Assembly: GCF_034653355.1 (NCBI RefSeq)
Contig: NZ_JAYEER010000001.1
Location: 1,178,001-1,242,000, forward strand
From: Nitrospirillum sp034653355
GTDB taxonomy: Bacteria > Pseudomonadota > Alphaproteobacteria > Azospirillales > Azospirillaceae
Direction: 5' to 3'
Length of the DNA stretch: 64,000 bases
Shown here: piece after piece, positions 26,883-36,037 of the stretch
Layout of the letters: every line of letters begins with the position of its first letter
How positions within the stretch are numbered: position 1 is the stretch's first letter
The notes under the pieces: generated by a model
The model's database searches: none
What the model was told of the DNA's origin: nothing
What the model saw: only the letters and a program-made list of their open reading frames with translations
Made by a program: the position numbers and the translations under genes

Positions 26883-26943
26883 ACAGGAACTCCAAATACG
26901 AACCGCGGCCAGCGCGGCGCATCTGAAAACGGGAGGATAGAGT

Positions 26944-27855
26944 ATGACGGATCGCAGGATTGACGATCTGCTGGTCGGTGCCGTGGATCTGCATTGCCAC
27001 AGCGGCCCTTCGGTCATGCCGCGCCGGTTGAACCATGTCGAGGCCATCAAGGACGCCGAGGCCGCCGGCCTGCGGGCCATCCTGTTCAAGGATCACTACT
27101 ATTCGGTGACGCCCGTGGCCGAGCTGCTGAAGGAGACGATGAATCCCAAGATTCAACTCCTGACCGGCGTTCCACTGAATAACACCACGGGCGGCCTGAA
27201 CCCCTACGCGGTGGAGCATGGCTTCAAGCTAGGCGCCCGCTTGGTGTGGATGCCCACCTTCTCCGCCGCCAACCACATCCGCCATTCGCATCGGCGCCAG
27301 TTCCTGCCCACGAAGGACCAGATGCTGCCGCCGCGCGCCCTGACCGTGGTGGATGATCGCGGCGCGCTGCTGGACGAGGTCAAGGTCATCCTGGACCAGA
27401 TCGCGCAGTATGACGCCATCCTCTCCGCCGGCCACCTGCACATCAGCGAAATCTGGCCGCTGTTCGCCGAGGCGAAGACGCGGGGCGTCAAGCGCCTTCT
27501 GGTCAACCATCCCACCTTCCTCATCGGCTGCGGCCCGGCCGACATGAAGGAACTGGCCGGTATGGGCGCCTATCTGGAGCATTCGTGCTGCATGTGGGCC
27601 GGCGTCCAGGGCAAGAACTACACCGCCGACAGCTTGAACCAGGTGATCAAGGCCGGCGGCGTGGACAGCACCATCATCGGCTCCGACCTGGGCCAGGTGG
27701 GCAACCCCACGCCGGTGGAAGGGTTCCGCCATGTCATCGGCATGTGCATCGAGTTGGGCTATTCCGACGACGACATCCGCAAGATGATCAGCCTGAACGC
27801 CAGCCGGCTGGTCGGGTTGGACGAACCGGCGCGTGAGCAATCCGCCGCGGAGTGA
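26944..27855 (+). CDS. DUF6282-like metal-dependent hydrolase
   Basis: 303 residues with a good ribosome site (GGGAGG). Its pattern is that of a TIM-barrel amidohydrolase-like protein: VDLHCHSGPS at residues 16-25 with the HxH metal pair, GHLHIS in the middle, LVNHPTFLIG and IIGSDLGQ near the end. It resembles proteins filed under DUF6282, which occur in catabolic clusters without a known reaction. Its neighbours are a cupin upstream and an MFS importer downstream, followed by two amidohydrolase-2 enzymes, suggesting hydrolysis of a lactone, ester or cyclic amide intermediate. Confidence 0.7.
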   Translation: MTDRRIDDLLVGAVDLHCHSGPSVMPRRLNHVEAIKDAEAAGLRAILFKDHYYSVTPVAELLKETMNPKIQLLTGVPLNNTTGGLNPYAVEHGFKLGARLVWMPTFSAANHIRHSHRRQFLPTKDQMLPPRALTVVDDRGALLDEVKVILDQIAQYDAILSAGHLHISEIWPLFAEAKTRGVKRLLVNHPTFLIGCGPADMKELAGMGAYLEHSCCMWAGVQGKNYTADSLNQVIKAGGVDSTIIGSDLGQVGNPTPVEGFRHVIGMCIELGYSDDDIRKMISLNASRLVGLDEPAREQSAAE

Positions 27856-27920
27856 TCCTGGCCGGCGGCGGGGAACGCCGCCGCGCCACAAAAAAAATCC
27901 AGACCAGGGAGGTACCGAGC

Positions 27921-29252
27921 ATGCCGGCCAATCCGCTTGACGCCATCGCCGTCACGCCGATGCGTTTGCGGCAGTACGTCATCGTTGCGCTGTGCTGCTT
28001 GATCAATGTCACCGAGGGTTACGACATGATGTCGGCGGCCTACACGGCGCCGTTGTTCTCCGCCGAATGGGCCGTGCCCAAGGCGACCCTGGGCCTGCTG
28101 TTCAGCATGGGGTCGCTGGGCTTGGCGCTTGGCGCGTTCGTGGCGGCCCCCCTGGGGGAACGGCTGGGGCGGCGCGGCGTGACGCTGATCGCCCTGGTCG
28201 CCATCACCGTCGCGCACGGCCTGTCGTCGATCGCCGCTTCCATTGAGGTGCTGATGGCCCTGCGCTTCCTGATGGGGGCGGGGTTGGGCATCCTGGTGGT
28301 CAGCCTAAACGTGTTGGTGTCGGAGTTCGCCAACAACCAGCGGCGCAACCTCATGCTGTCGATGCTGCACACCGGCTTCACCATCGGCATGATGATCGGC
28401 GGGGCGGTCGCCGGCTTCCTGCTGGTGCCTTACGGCTGGCGGTCGGTCTACGTCTTCGGCATGGGCATGAACGCCGTGCTGCTGCTGGCGTTGGCCCTGT
28501 TCATGTGGGAATCACCCACTTATCTGGTGTCGGCGCAGCCCCGGGGCGCCCTGGCCCGCATCAACCGGATCCTGGCCGGCCTCGGCCTCGATCCGCTGGT
28601 TGAACTGCCGCCGCGGCCCGAACGGGCGCGGAAGGAGAATGGCGCGGTCGCCCTGCTGGCCAAGGATGCCTGGCGGCTGTCCGTCCTGATGTGGCTGGCC
28701 TCCTTCATCTATGCCCTGGTCGGCTATTTCCTGCTGAACTGGAAGCCGACGGTGCTGGTGGAGGCCGGGCTGACGCCGACGCAGGCCAGCTTCTCCGGTG
28801 TGCTGCAGGGCATCGTCGGTGCCACCGGCCACCTCACCGTGGGCGCGTTTTCCCGCCGCGTGGGGGAGGCGCGCATGACCGCCATCTTCTTCATCCTGAT
28901 GGGTGCGATGCTGGTCCTGTTCGGCAGCGTGCATGCCGGGGTGCCGGTGATGATCGCAATGGCCTGCGTGCTGACCTACTTCACTGTCGGCGCCTATACC
29001 GGCGTGTTCCTGACCGCCATCGCGCTCTATCCCCAGCGGCTGCGCAATTTCGGCGTGGGCTTCGTCGTTGGGTTCGGACGCGCCGGCGCCGTCGTCGGTC
29101 CGTTGATCGGCGGCCTGCTGCTGGGGGCGGATGTGGGGCGGGCGGCGACCTTCGCCTTCTTCGCCGCCATGAGCGCGATACCGGCGGTCGCGATGCTGCC
29201 CCTGAGCCGCAAGCCCGGCCAGCCGGCCCCGCTGACCACCGCGCCGACCTGA
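27921..29252 (+). CDS. MFS transporter, aromatic-acid:H+ symporter type
   Basis: 443 residues from the ATG at 27921 with GGGAGGT ahead of it; the longer frame from 27852 lacks such a site. Twelve hydrophobic segments are evident. The loop-1 region NVTEGYDMMSAAYTAP resembles the D-containing first helix of the AAHS group (PcaK, BenK), and the loop PLGERLGRRG matches the MFS signature between helices 2 and 3. AAHS carriers bring aromatic acids across the inner membrane. It lies in the cupin/DUF6282/amidohydrolase operon and is probably the importer of that pathway's substrate. Confidence 0.85.
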   Translation: MPANPLDAIAVTPMRLRQYVIVALCCLINVTEGYDMMSAAYTAPLFSAEWAVPKATLGLLFSMGSLGLALGAFVAAPLGERLGRRGVTLIALVAITVAHGLSSIAASIEVLMALRFLMGAGLGILVVSLNVLVSEFANNQRRNLMLSMLHTGFTIGMMIGGAVAGFLLVPYGWRSVYVFGMGMNAVLLLALALFMWESPTYLVSAQPRGALARINRILAGLGLDPLVELPPRPERARKENGAVALLAKDAWRLSVLMWLASFIYALVGYFLLNWKPTVLVEAGLTPTQASFSGVLQGIVGATGHLTVGAFSRRVGEARMTAIFFILMGAMLVLFGSVHAGVPVMIAMACVLTYFTVGAYTGVFLTAIALYPQRLRNFGVGFVVGFGRAGAVVGPLIGGLLLGADVGRAATFAFFAAMSAIPAVAMLPLSRKPGQPAPLTTAPT

Positions 29253-29292
29253 CCATACGGCACGATACGATAATCGGGGAGACGAAGGGGCT

Positions 29293-30192
29293 ATGAGCCA
29301 GCAAGCGGGCAGGGAACCGATCTACGACGCGCACGCGCACGTCTTCACCAATGATGCGGCGCGCTATCCCATGGACACGCGCAACGCGCGGGAGGGCGAG
29401 GACAATCTGCGCCGGCGCATCGCCGCCGAGCCCATCACGGCGGAGCGACTGTGGCAGTGGTGGGAAGCCAGCGGCGTCGTCGCCGGTGCGGCCGTGCAGT
29501 ACAACACCATTTACAAGACCGACAACCGCTACCTGCTGGACGCCACGTACGCGCATCCGGACAAGCTGTCGGCCGTGGTGATTCTGGACGCCCAGGATCC
29601 GGAGACGCCGGCGCAACTGACCCGCATGGTGATCGAGCGGGGGATCGTGGGCCTGCGCCTGTTCGGTTATCCCGACGCCACCGGCGCCTATCCCTGGCTG
29701 GATTCCGAGGCGGCGCTCCGCACCTGGGCGGTCGCCGACCGCTTTGGCCTGACCATGGTGGTGATGTACGCCCCGGGCGTGGCCTCGCCCGCCCCGCTGG
29801 CCCGCGTCGGCAGCCTGGCCCGCCGATTTCCGCGCCTGCGTATCGCGCTGGACCATTTCGGTTGGCCGGGCGGTGGCGACCCTCAGCAGCTGGGCCTGGT
29901 GCCGGTGCTGGAGGCCATGCGGAAGCATCGCAACGTCTACTACAAGCTGACGACCATCAATTTCCGCATGTTCGACCAGGCCGGCGTGGATCATGCGGCC
30001 TTCGTCCGCCGCGCGGTGGACGTCATGGGGGCAGACCACGTCATGTGGGGCTCCGACGTCGGCAACACCCAAGAAAGTTACGAGAGCATGGCCGCGCAGG
30101 CGCGCGCGTCGGCGGCGCTCCTCGATGAGACGGAGCGGCGGCTGTTCCTGTGCGACACGGCGCGCAGCCTGTTCCAGCGCGGCGACAGGTAA
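29293..30192 (+). CDS. Amidohydrolase-2 family hydrolase
   Basis: 299 residues of the amidohydrolase-2 family: IYDAHAHVF with the HxH metal pair at about residue 14, a mid-barrel IALDHFGWPG and the late aspartate in VMWGSDVGN. Family members include 2-pyrone-4,6-dicarboxylate lactonase (LigI) and decarboxylases of hydroxybenzoates (ACMSD group), so hydrolysis or decarboxylation of an aromatic-derived acid is likely. It lies 40 bases after the MFS gene and five bases before another member of the same family. Confidence 0.8.
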   Translation: MSQQAGREPIYDAHAHVFTNDAARYPMDTRNAREGEDNLRRRIAAEPITAERLWQWWEASGVVAGAAVQYNTIYKTDNRYLLDATYAHPDKLSAVVILDAQDPETPAQLTRMVIERGIVGLRLFGYPDATGAYPWLDSEAALRTWAVADRFGLTMVVMYAPGVASPAPLARVGSLARRFPRLRIALDHFGWPGGGDPQQLGLVPVLEAMRKHRNVYYKLTTINFRMFDQAGVDHAAFVRRAVDVMGADHVMWGSDVGNTQESYESMAAQARASAALLDETERRLFLCDTARSLFQRGDR

Positions 30193-30197
30193 GCGCC

Positions 30198-31010
30198 ATG
30201 ACGGTTGAGCGTCCCTTTGCCGAACCACCCATCGTCGACGCGCATGCCCACATCCTGACACGGCGCATGCCATTGCGGGACGATGCCTGGATCCGACCGG
30301 ACTATGATTACACGGCTGAGGACTTCCTGGCGGACCTGGACCGGCACGGCATCGCCTTCGGGATCGTCACCGCTGCCAGCCTCTACGGCGATTACAACGA
30401 CTACACCCTGGCGGCGCTGGGGCGGTACCGGCGCCTGCGCGCGACGGTGATGCTGCAGCCCGACACCGACCTGGCGACCCTGCGCCACCTGCGGGACCAG
30501 GGCGTCGTGGGCGTGCGCATGCAGTGGAAGGTAGACCAGGCGCCGCCCGACCTGCGCAGCTATCCCTACCTGAAATTCCTCAACCGCCTGGCCGACTGCG
30601 GCATGCATGTCGAGCTGAATGCCAGCGCCGTCCAATTGGCCGTCGTGCTGCCGGCGTTGGAAGCGCACGGCGTCAACGTCGTGGTCGATCACTTCGGCCT
30701 GCTGCGCGCACCGGAGGGTATGGAGGGCGCTGGCTTCCAGGCCATGCTGCGGGCGGTCGCGGCGGGGCGGACCTGGGTCAAGATCTCCGCGGGCTTCCGC
30801 CTGGACCCGGCGATCCGCCAGGCCTGCGCGGCGCGCCTGCTGGTGGAGGCGGGTGGGGAGCGCCTGCTGTGGGGCAGCGACGCGCCCTTTGTGGGGAAGG
30901 AAGGCGCCGTGACGTACGCGGACGCCCTTGCGCACTTCCACGCGTTGGCGCCGGACCCGGCGGTGCGCCGCCAGATTTCCGACGCGGCGTTGCGTCTGTG
31001 CTTCTTCTGA
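30198..31010 (+). CDS. Amidohydrolase-2 family hydrolase
   Basis: 270 residues from the ATG at 30198, five bases after the preceding stop. It has IVDAHAHIL with the HxH pair, VVDHFGLLR in mid-barrel and LLWGSDAPF for the metal aspartate. It is a paralogue of the enzyme just upstream but clearly diverged, so the two probably act on successive or alternative lactone- or acid-type intermediates. It closes the operon; a TonB receptor follows after a 227-base gap. Confidence 0.8.
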   Translation: MTVERPFAEPPIVDAHAHILTRRMPLRDDAWIRPDYDYTAEDFLADLDRHGIAFGIVTAASLYGDYNDYTLAALGRYRRLRATVMLQPDTDLATLRHLRDQGVVGVRMQWKVDQAPPDLRSYPYLKFLNRLADCGMHVELNASAVQLAVVLPALEAHGVNVVVDHFGLLRAPEGMEGAGFQAMLRAVAAGRTWVKISAGFRLDPAIRQACAARLLVEAGGERLLWGSDAPFVGKEGAVTYADALAHFHALAPDPAVRRQISDAALRLCFF

Positions 31011-31237
31011 CGCGGGCGACCGCATCAAATCAGGGATCTCTTTTCCGAGTATGGGGTGGGCTCCACCGCGTGAGCGCCCTTGCCCCTTAAGGGCTTGGCT
31101 TGGGCGATTTTTGATGCCGAAACGGTATCGGTTCTGCCGATTGCGGCATTGGATTTTCGTCATCGTATAAATGAATATGAAAATAACAAACAATGAGCAT
31201 CCCGAATGACCTTCATTCCGGAGCGGGGAGGGAACAG

Positions 31238-34135
31238 ATGAGCGATAGGCTGCCTAACGATTCCAGCCAACTGTTCTTGGGCACAGGCGGTCGCCGGCCG
31301 CTGAAATATGGGGCCGTCAGCCTGCTGGCCATCAGTGCCGCGCTGGCGATGACCGCGCCGCACCAGGCCGCTGCGCAGAGCGTCCCGGCGGAAGCCAGCG
31401 CGCCTGCGGGGGACCTTGAGGAAATCATCGTGACGGGCACGCGCATTTCCGGCTTCACGGCGCCCACGCCGATGACGTCGCTGAGCGCGGTGCAACTGCA
31501 GGACAAGGCGGTTAGCACCGTCGCGGACATGCTGCTCGAAGTGCCGCAGTTGCGGATCAACCAGAACATCGGCAAGTCCAGCGAACCGATCGGCGCCTCC
31601 AACGCCGACCTCCGCGGCTTGGGCACCCAGCGCACCCTGGTGCTGATGAACGGCAACCGTGTCGGCATCACCGATCCGGCCGGGACCATCGACACCAACA
31701 TCATTCCCGTGGCGTTGATCAAGAACGTCGACATCGTCACCGGGGGCGCCTCCGCCGCCTACGGTTCCGACGCCGTCGCCGGTGTGGTCAACTTCGTCCT
31801 GGACAAGGATTTCGAGGGGGCGAAGGCCGACATCTCCTACGGATCGACGGAGCATGACGATTTCCGCCGTCCGGATGTCAATTTCGCCCTGGGCCATGGC
31901 TTCGCCGACAACAAGGTGCACATCGAGGTCGCGGGCGACTTCATGCACAATTCGGGTGAGAGCAGCCAGGCGTCGCGCTCCTGGGGCGCCAACGGCACCG
32001 TGCAGTTGACCAACCCGGCCTATACCAAGACCAACGGCCAGCCGCGCCTGCTGATCGTCGATCACGGCACCTACTCGCAGATGACGGCCGGCGGTGTTGT
32101 CGGCCTGTCGGGCGGCACCAACACACTGGCGCTCAGCCTGGCCAACAAGCTGGGCTTCGCCCCGGGCACGGGCGTGCAGTTCGGGTCCGACGGCAAGCCC
32201 ATCCCGTTCCAGTATGGCACCAACATCGGCGCCACCTTCATGCAGGGCGGCGGCGGCGGCTCCGCCATCAACGACGGCAACCTGCTGCCGGAGATCGACC
32301 GCAAGAGCGGTTACGGCCGGATCAGCTATCAACTGGCCGACAATATCACCCTGTTCGCGGACATGCTGTATTCGCAGGTCCACGCCAATTCGGACCTGGC
32401 GCCCAATCCCGACGTCGGCACCATCACCATCCGCAACGACAACGCCTTTCTGGATCCCAGCGTCAAGGCGGCGATGGCGTCGCTGAAACTGGCCAGCATT
32501 CCCTTCGGTCGCCTCAACTACGAGGATGGGAATTCCGAATTCCGGACCGTGACCAAGACCCGCCGCTGGACCTTCGGCGCCGAGGGTTCCTTCGGGCGGA
32601 ACTGGAACTGGAGCGTCACCGGCCAGCTGGGCCGCAACACCTATGATGAGTTCGCGGACAACAACCGCATCTCGCAGCGGTGGACTTATGGCCTGGACTC
32701 GGTGATCAACCCGGCCACGGGCCAGGCCATCTGCCGGGTGAAGCTGGCCAACCCGAACCCTACGGCGGCCCAGGACCCGTATGGCGACATCCGCAGCTGC
32801 GTGCCCATCAATCCCTTCGGTGCAGGCTCCATCAGCCAGCAGGCGCTGGGCTACTACCTCGGCACCTCGACCATCACCGCGGACATGCATCAGGACGTCT
32901 ACGCAGCCAACATATCGGGCTCGCCCTTCTCCACTTGGGCAGGGCCGCTGTCGGTCGCGGCTGGCGCGGAATACCGCATCGAGAAGACGGTCCAGACCTC
33001 GGACGCGAACTCCGTGCTCAGCCGCTGGCGGTCCATCAACGGGCAGCCATTCTCCGGCGAATACAATGTGAAGGAAGCATACAGCGAGGTCGTGGTGCCG
33101 CTGGCCGAGGACATGACGCTGGCCCACAAGCTGGAACTCAACGCCTCGGGCCGCTATACTGAGTATTCGACCAGCGGCGGCGTCTGGGCCTGGAAGTTCG
33201 GCGGCAACTACGAACCGATCGAGGACGTACGTTTCCGTGGCACGGTGTCCCGCGACATTCGCGCGCCGAACAACTATGAGTTGTTCTCGCAAGGCAACCA
33301 GGTGATCAACGCCATCATCGACCCCCGCACCAACGTGGCGCGGCAGACGACGCAGATCACGGGTGGCAATCCCAACCTGCTGCCCGAGGAGGCGGACACC
33401 TATTCGGTGGGCGTCGTCTTCAAACCGAGATGGCTGGACGGGTTCCATGCCTCTCTCGACTACTACAACATCGAGATCAAGAACGCGATTTCCACGGTGG
33501 CGGCGCAGGACATCGTGAATTTCTGCTTCAATGGGCAGTCTGTGTTTTGCTCTGGTGTCATCCAGACGGGGGGTATCATCACCCGTGTCAACATCATCCC
33601 CTTCAACGCCAACTCCCAGCGGGCGGCGGGCGAGGACTTCGAGGCTGAGTATTCTTTCCCCCTCACCCTGCTGAACAACGATGGGGATGTGCAACTGCGG
33701 GTCCTGGCCAACCATGCCGATACGCTGACCACAACGGCGAACGGCGTGTCCAACGACTATGTCGGCCTCGCCGGCATCTCACCGCCCCCGGCGGGCGTGC
33801 CGGAATGGCGCGTGAACGTCGACGCCAACTACAGCTTCGACAAGTGGAGGCTCGGGGTGGGCTACCGCTATATCTCTGGCGGCAAGTTCGACACACGCTT
33901 CAACCTGACCACCTTGGACATCGCCAACAACGACATCTCCGGCATCGGGTATTGGGACGCCAACGTCTCCTACCGGCTGAACGAGAACCTGACGATTTAC
34001 GGCTCTGTCGAGAATTTGACCGATGAGGCCCCGCCGATCACGCCCAACGGCATCGTGCAGCCTACCATCGCCAACTCCCCCTTCTTCGACAATCGCGGCC
34101 GCTTTTGGGTACTGGGCGTGCGTGCACGGATGTGA
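31238..34135 (+). CDS. TonB-dependent outer-membrane receptor, long form
   Basis: 965 residues from the ATG at 31238, which has GGGGAGG nearby; an upstream ATG at 31193 lacks one. The signal peptide is LLAISAALAMTAPHQAAAQS-like, followed by a TonB-box-like EEIIVTGTR, a plug with ADLRGLGTQRTLVLMNGNR and SAAYGSDAVAGVVNF, and a large barrel ending FWVLGVRARM. This plug style is the large proteobacterial receptor class found in sphingomonads and caulobacters, linked to uptake of oligosaccharides or aromatic oligomers. It lies downstream of the amidohydrolase operon and probably feeds it. Confidence 0.9.
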   Translation: MSDRLPNDSSQLFLGTGGRRPLKYGAVSLLAISAALAMTAPHQAAAQSVPAEASAPAGDLEEIIVTGTRISGFTAPTPMTSLSAVQLQDKAVSTVADMLLEVPQLRINQNIGKSSEPIGASNADLRGLGTQRTLVLMNGNRVGITDPAGTIDTNIIPVALIKNVDIVTGGASAAYGSDAVAGVVNFVLDKDFEGAKADISYGSTEHDDFRRPDVNFALGHGFADNKVHIEVAGDFMHNSGESSQASRSWGANGTVQLTNPAYTKTNGQPRLLIVDHGTYSQMTAGGVVGLSGGTNTLALSLANKLGFAPGTGVQFGSDGKPIPFQYGTNIGATFMQGGGGGSAINDGNLLPEIDRKSGYGRISYQLADNITLFADMLYSQVHANSDLAPNPDVGTITIRNDNAFLDPSVKAAMASLKLASIPFGRLNYEDGNSEFRTVTKTRRWTFGAEGSFGRNWNWSVTGQLGRNTYDEFADNNRISQRWTYGLDSVINPATGQAICRVKLANPNPTAAQDPYGDIRSCVPINPFGAGSISQQALGYYLGTSTITADMHQDVYAANISGSPFSTWAGPLSVAAGAEYRIEKTVQTSDANSVLSRWRSINGQPFSGEYNVKEAYSEVVVPLAEDMTLAHKLELNASGRYTEYSTSGGVWAWKFGGNYEPIEDVRFRGTVSRDIRAPNNYELFSQGNQVINAIIDPRTNVARQTTQITGGNPNLLPEEADTYSVGVVFKPRWLDGFHASLDYYNIEIKNAISTVAAQDIVNFCFNGQSVFCSGVIQTGGIITRVNIIPFNANSQRAAGEDFEAEYSFPLTLLNNDGDVQLRVLANHADTLTTTANGVSNDYVGLAGISPPPAGVPEWRVNVDANYSFDKWRLGVGYRYISGGKFDTRFNLTTLDIANNDISGIGYWDANVSYRLNENLTIYGSVENLTDEAPPITPNGIVQPTIANSPFFDNRGRFWVLGVRARM

Positions 34136-34160
34136 TCCTCCCTTGAATTCCCGTGCGCAG

Positions 34161-34196
34161 GGCGTCGGGGCGTTACCGCCCCGGCGCCCTTTTTTT
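34161..34196 (+). terminator. Rho-independent terminator after the TonB receptor
   Basis: A 12-base-pair GC-rich stem with one G-T pair (34161-34172 with 34177-34188), loop TTAC, followed by seven T residues at 34190-34196. Confidence 0.9.
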
Positions 34197-34261
34197 AACG
34201 CGCAATGAAAACGGCGGCATGGGATCTCGCCCATGCCGCGGGGCGGGTGTGTCTGACGTGC

Positions 34262-35866
34262 TTAATCCTGCTGGCGGATCAGGTCGGCGGCCTTTTCCGC
34301 CACCATGATCACGGGGGCGTTGGTGTTGCCGCCCGGGACCGTCGGCATGATGGAGGCGTCGACGACGCGCAGATTCTCCACCCCGATGACGTGCAGGCTG
34401 GGATCCACCACCGCGCCGTCGCCTCGGCCCATGCGGCAGGTGCCGACGGGATGCTGGGTGATGCGCAGGTTGGCGCGGATGTAGGCGTCCAGCTCGGCGT
34501 CGCTCTGCCGCTCCGCACCTGGCCTAGCCTCCCGCAGGACGCGGGTGGCCAGGGGGCCGGCGCCGAACAGCGTGCGCACGGCGCGGATGCCCCGTCGCAG
34601 TTCGGCGAAGTCGCGCTCATGCGACAGCAGGTTCAGCTCTATGCGCGGCGTGTCCGCCACGTCCGCGGAACGCAAGGTCAGCCGCCCCCGGCTTTCCGGG
34701 TGCAGCTGGATCACCATGATCGAGAACATGTCCTGCAGCCGCTTGCCAAGGCCGGGCGTCCAGATCTTGGCGTCCAGCCGCACCGGCATGACCATCAGCT
34801 GGATGTCCGGCCGCTCAAGCTCTGGGAGCGTCCGCAGCAGGGCGGCGCAGCTGGTTATCTGGGAGGCGAACGGTCCCGTGCCCAGCAACGCCCAGCGCAG
34901 GACGGACAGGGCCGCCCGGTCCAGCCGCAATTGCTTCAGGAAGGTGTCGCCGCTGGTGGCGAAGTCCATGTAGACGATGGGGTGTTCGGACAGGTTGGCG
35001 CCCACGCCTGGGCTGTCCACCACCACCCCGATCCCGTGTTCGCGCAGCTGCGCGCCGGGGCCGACGCCGGACAGCATCAGCAGGTGGGGGGAATTATAGG
35101 TGCCACCCGCCAGGATGACGTCGCGTCGTGCCCGCGCCTGATGAGTCGCCCCCTCGCCACGGTATTCCACGCCCACGGCGCGGCGGCCCTGGAACAGGAC
35201 GCGGGTGACCTGGGCGCCTGATATCAGCCGCAGGTTCGGACGTTTCAGCGCCGGGCGCAGATAGGCCCGCGCGGCGCTGGATCGGCGGCCGCGACGGTCG
35301 ACCGTCACCTCGCTCAGAGAGAAGCCCTCCTGCCGCTCACCGCTCAGGTCGTCGCTGTGCGGGAATCCGGCGGCGGCGGCCGAGGCCAGGATCTGCTCCG
35401 TCAGCAGCGCGCGGTGGCGCACGGGTGTCACCTGGATGGGGCCGTCGCCCCCGTGCCAAGGGCCTGCGCCACGCCAGCTGGTCTCCATCTTGCGGAAATA
35501 GGGCAGCACGTCGTCATAGCCCCACCCGGGGCAGCCCAGGTCGCGCCACTCGTCATAATCGCGCGCGTGGCCGCGCATGTAGATCATGCCGTTGGTGGTG
35601 GAACAGCCGCCCAGCACCCGCCCGCGCGGCAGCGGCAGGTGGCGCCCATCCAGGTTGGGCTCCGGCTCCGACATATAGCCCCAGTCCTTGGCCGGGTCGG
35701 CCATGGCCGCCATGAAGCCCAGCGGCATGGCGTGAAACGGGCTGGAATCCGGGCCGCCGGCCTCGATCAGCAGGACGCTGCGGCGCCCATCCTCACTAAG
35801 GCGGTTGGCCAGCACGCATCCCGCTGATCCGGCGCCGACGATGATATGGTCGAAGTCCTGAGTCAC
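34262..35866 (-). CDS. GMC-family FAD-dependent alcohol dehydrogenase/oxidase
   Basis: 534 residues from a GTG at 35866 with GAGGGAG before it. The ADP-binding fold opens with DHIIVGAGSAGCVLANRL, then GGCSTTNGMIYMRGH for FAD binding, GGTYNSPHLLMLSGVGP (the second GMC signature) and the active-site histidine in HPVGTCRMG. Bacterial members oxidise choline, polyethylene glycol, benzyl-type or terpene alcohols to aldehydes. It is divergent from an aldehyde dehydrogenase 171 bases away, so alcohol to aldehyde to acid is the likely flow. The long frame upstream to 36193 is not used. Confidence 0.85.
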   Translation of the reverse strand: MTQDFDHIIVGAGSAGCVLANRLSEDGRRSVLLIEAGGPDSSPFHAMPLGFMAAMADPAKDWGYMSEPEPNLDGRHLPLPRGRVLGGCSTTNGMIYMRGHARDYDEWRDLGCPGWGYDDVLPYFRKMETSWRGAGPWHGGDGPIQVTPVRHRALLTEQILASAAAAGFPHSDDLSGERQEGFSLSEVTVDRRGRRSSAARAYLRPALKRPNLRLISGAQVTRVLFQGRRAVGVEYRGEGATHQARARRDVILAGGTYNSPHLLMLSGVGPGAQLREHGIGVVVDSPGVGANLSEHPIVYMDFATSGDTFLKQLRLDRAALSVLRWALLGTGPFASQITSCAALLRTLPELERPDIQLMVMPVRLDAKIWTPGLGKRLQDMFSIMVIQLHPESRGRLTLRSADVADTPRIELNLLSHERDFAELRRGIRAVRTLFGAGPLATRVLREARPGAERQSDAELDAYIRANLRITQHPVGTCRMGRGDGAVVDPSLHVIGVENLRVVDASIMPTVPGGNTNAPVIMVAEKAADLIRQQD

Positions 35867-35906
35867 CGCTCCCTCACGCCTCCTTGGCCCCGTTTCTTGG
35901 AACGAG

Positions 35907-35937
35907 TTGTTGCATAATAACGGAATGTGTTCAACAA
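35907..35937. promoter_or_regulatory. Inverted repeat in the GMC/aldehyde dehydrogenase promoter gap
   Basis: TTGTTG and CAACAA arms enclose a 19-base AT-rich centre in the gap between divergent genes. It may be an operator for the IclR regulator encoded at 37627, but there is no second copy in the window to support this. Confidence 0.3.
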
Positions 35938-36037
35938 TAGCAAACGACAGCGATGCCCATGACGCCTGAACGGGCGCTTCCTGAACGGCCTGCGCCGTGA
36001 GGTAAGCTGTCCCCTCATCATACCCAGACGGTGGAAA

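Noticed and set aside
31160..33715. An 851-residue open frame on the minus strand
   Set aside because: It is antisense to a convincing TonB receptor with signal peptide, plug and barrel. The reverse frame is open only because of GC-rich codon structure and has no family motif.
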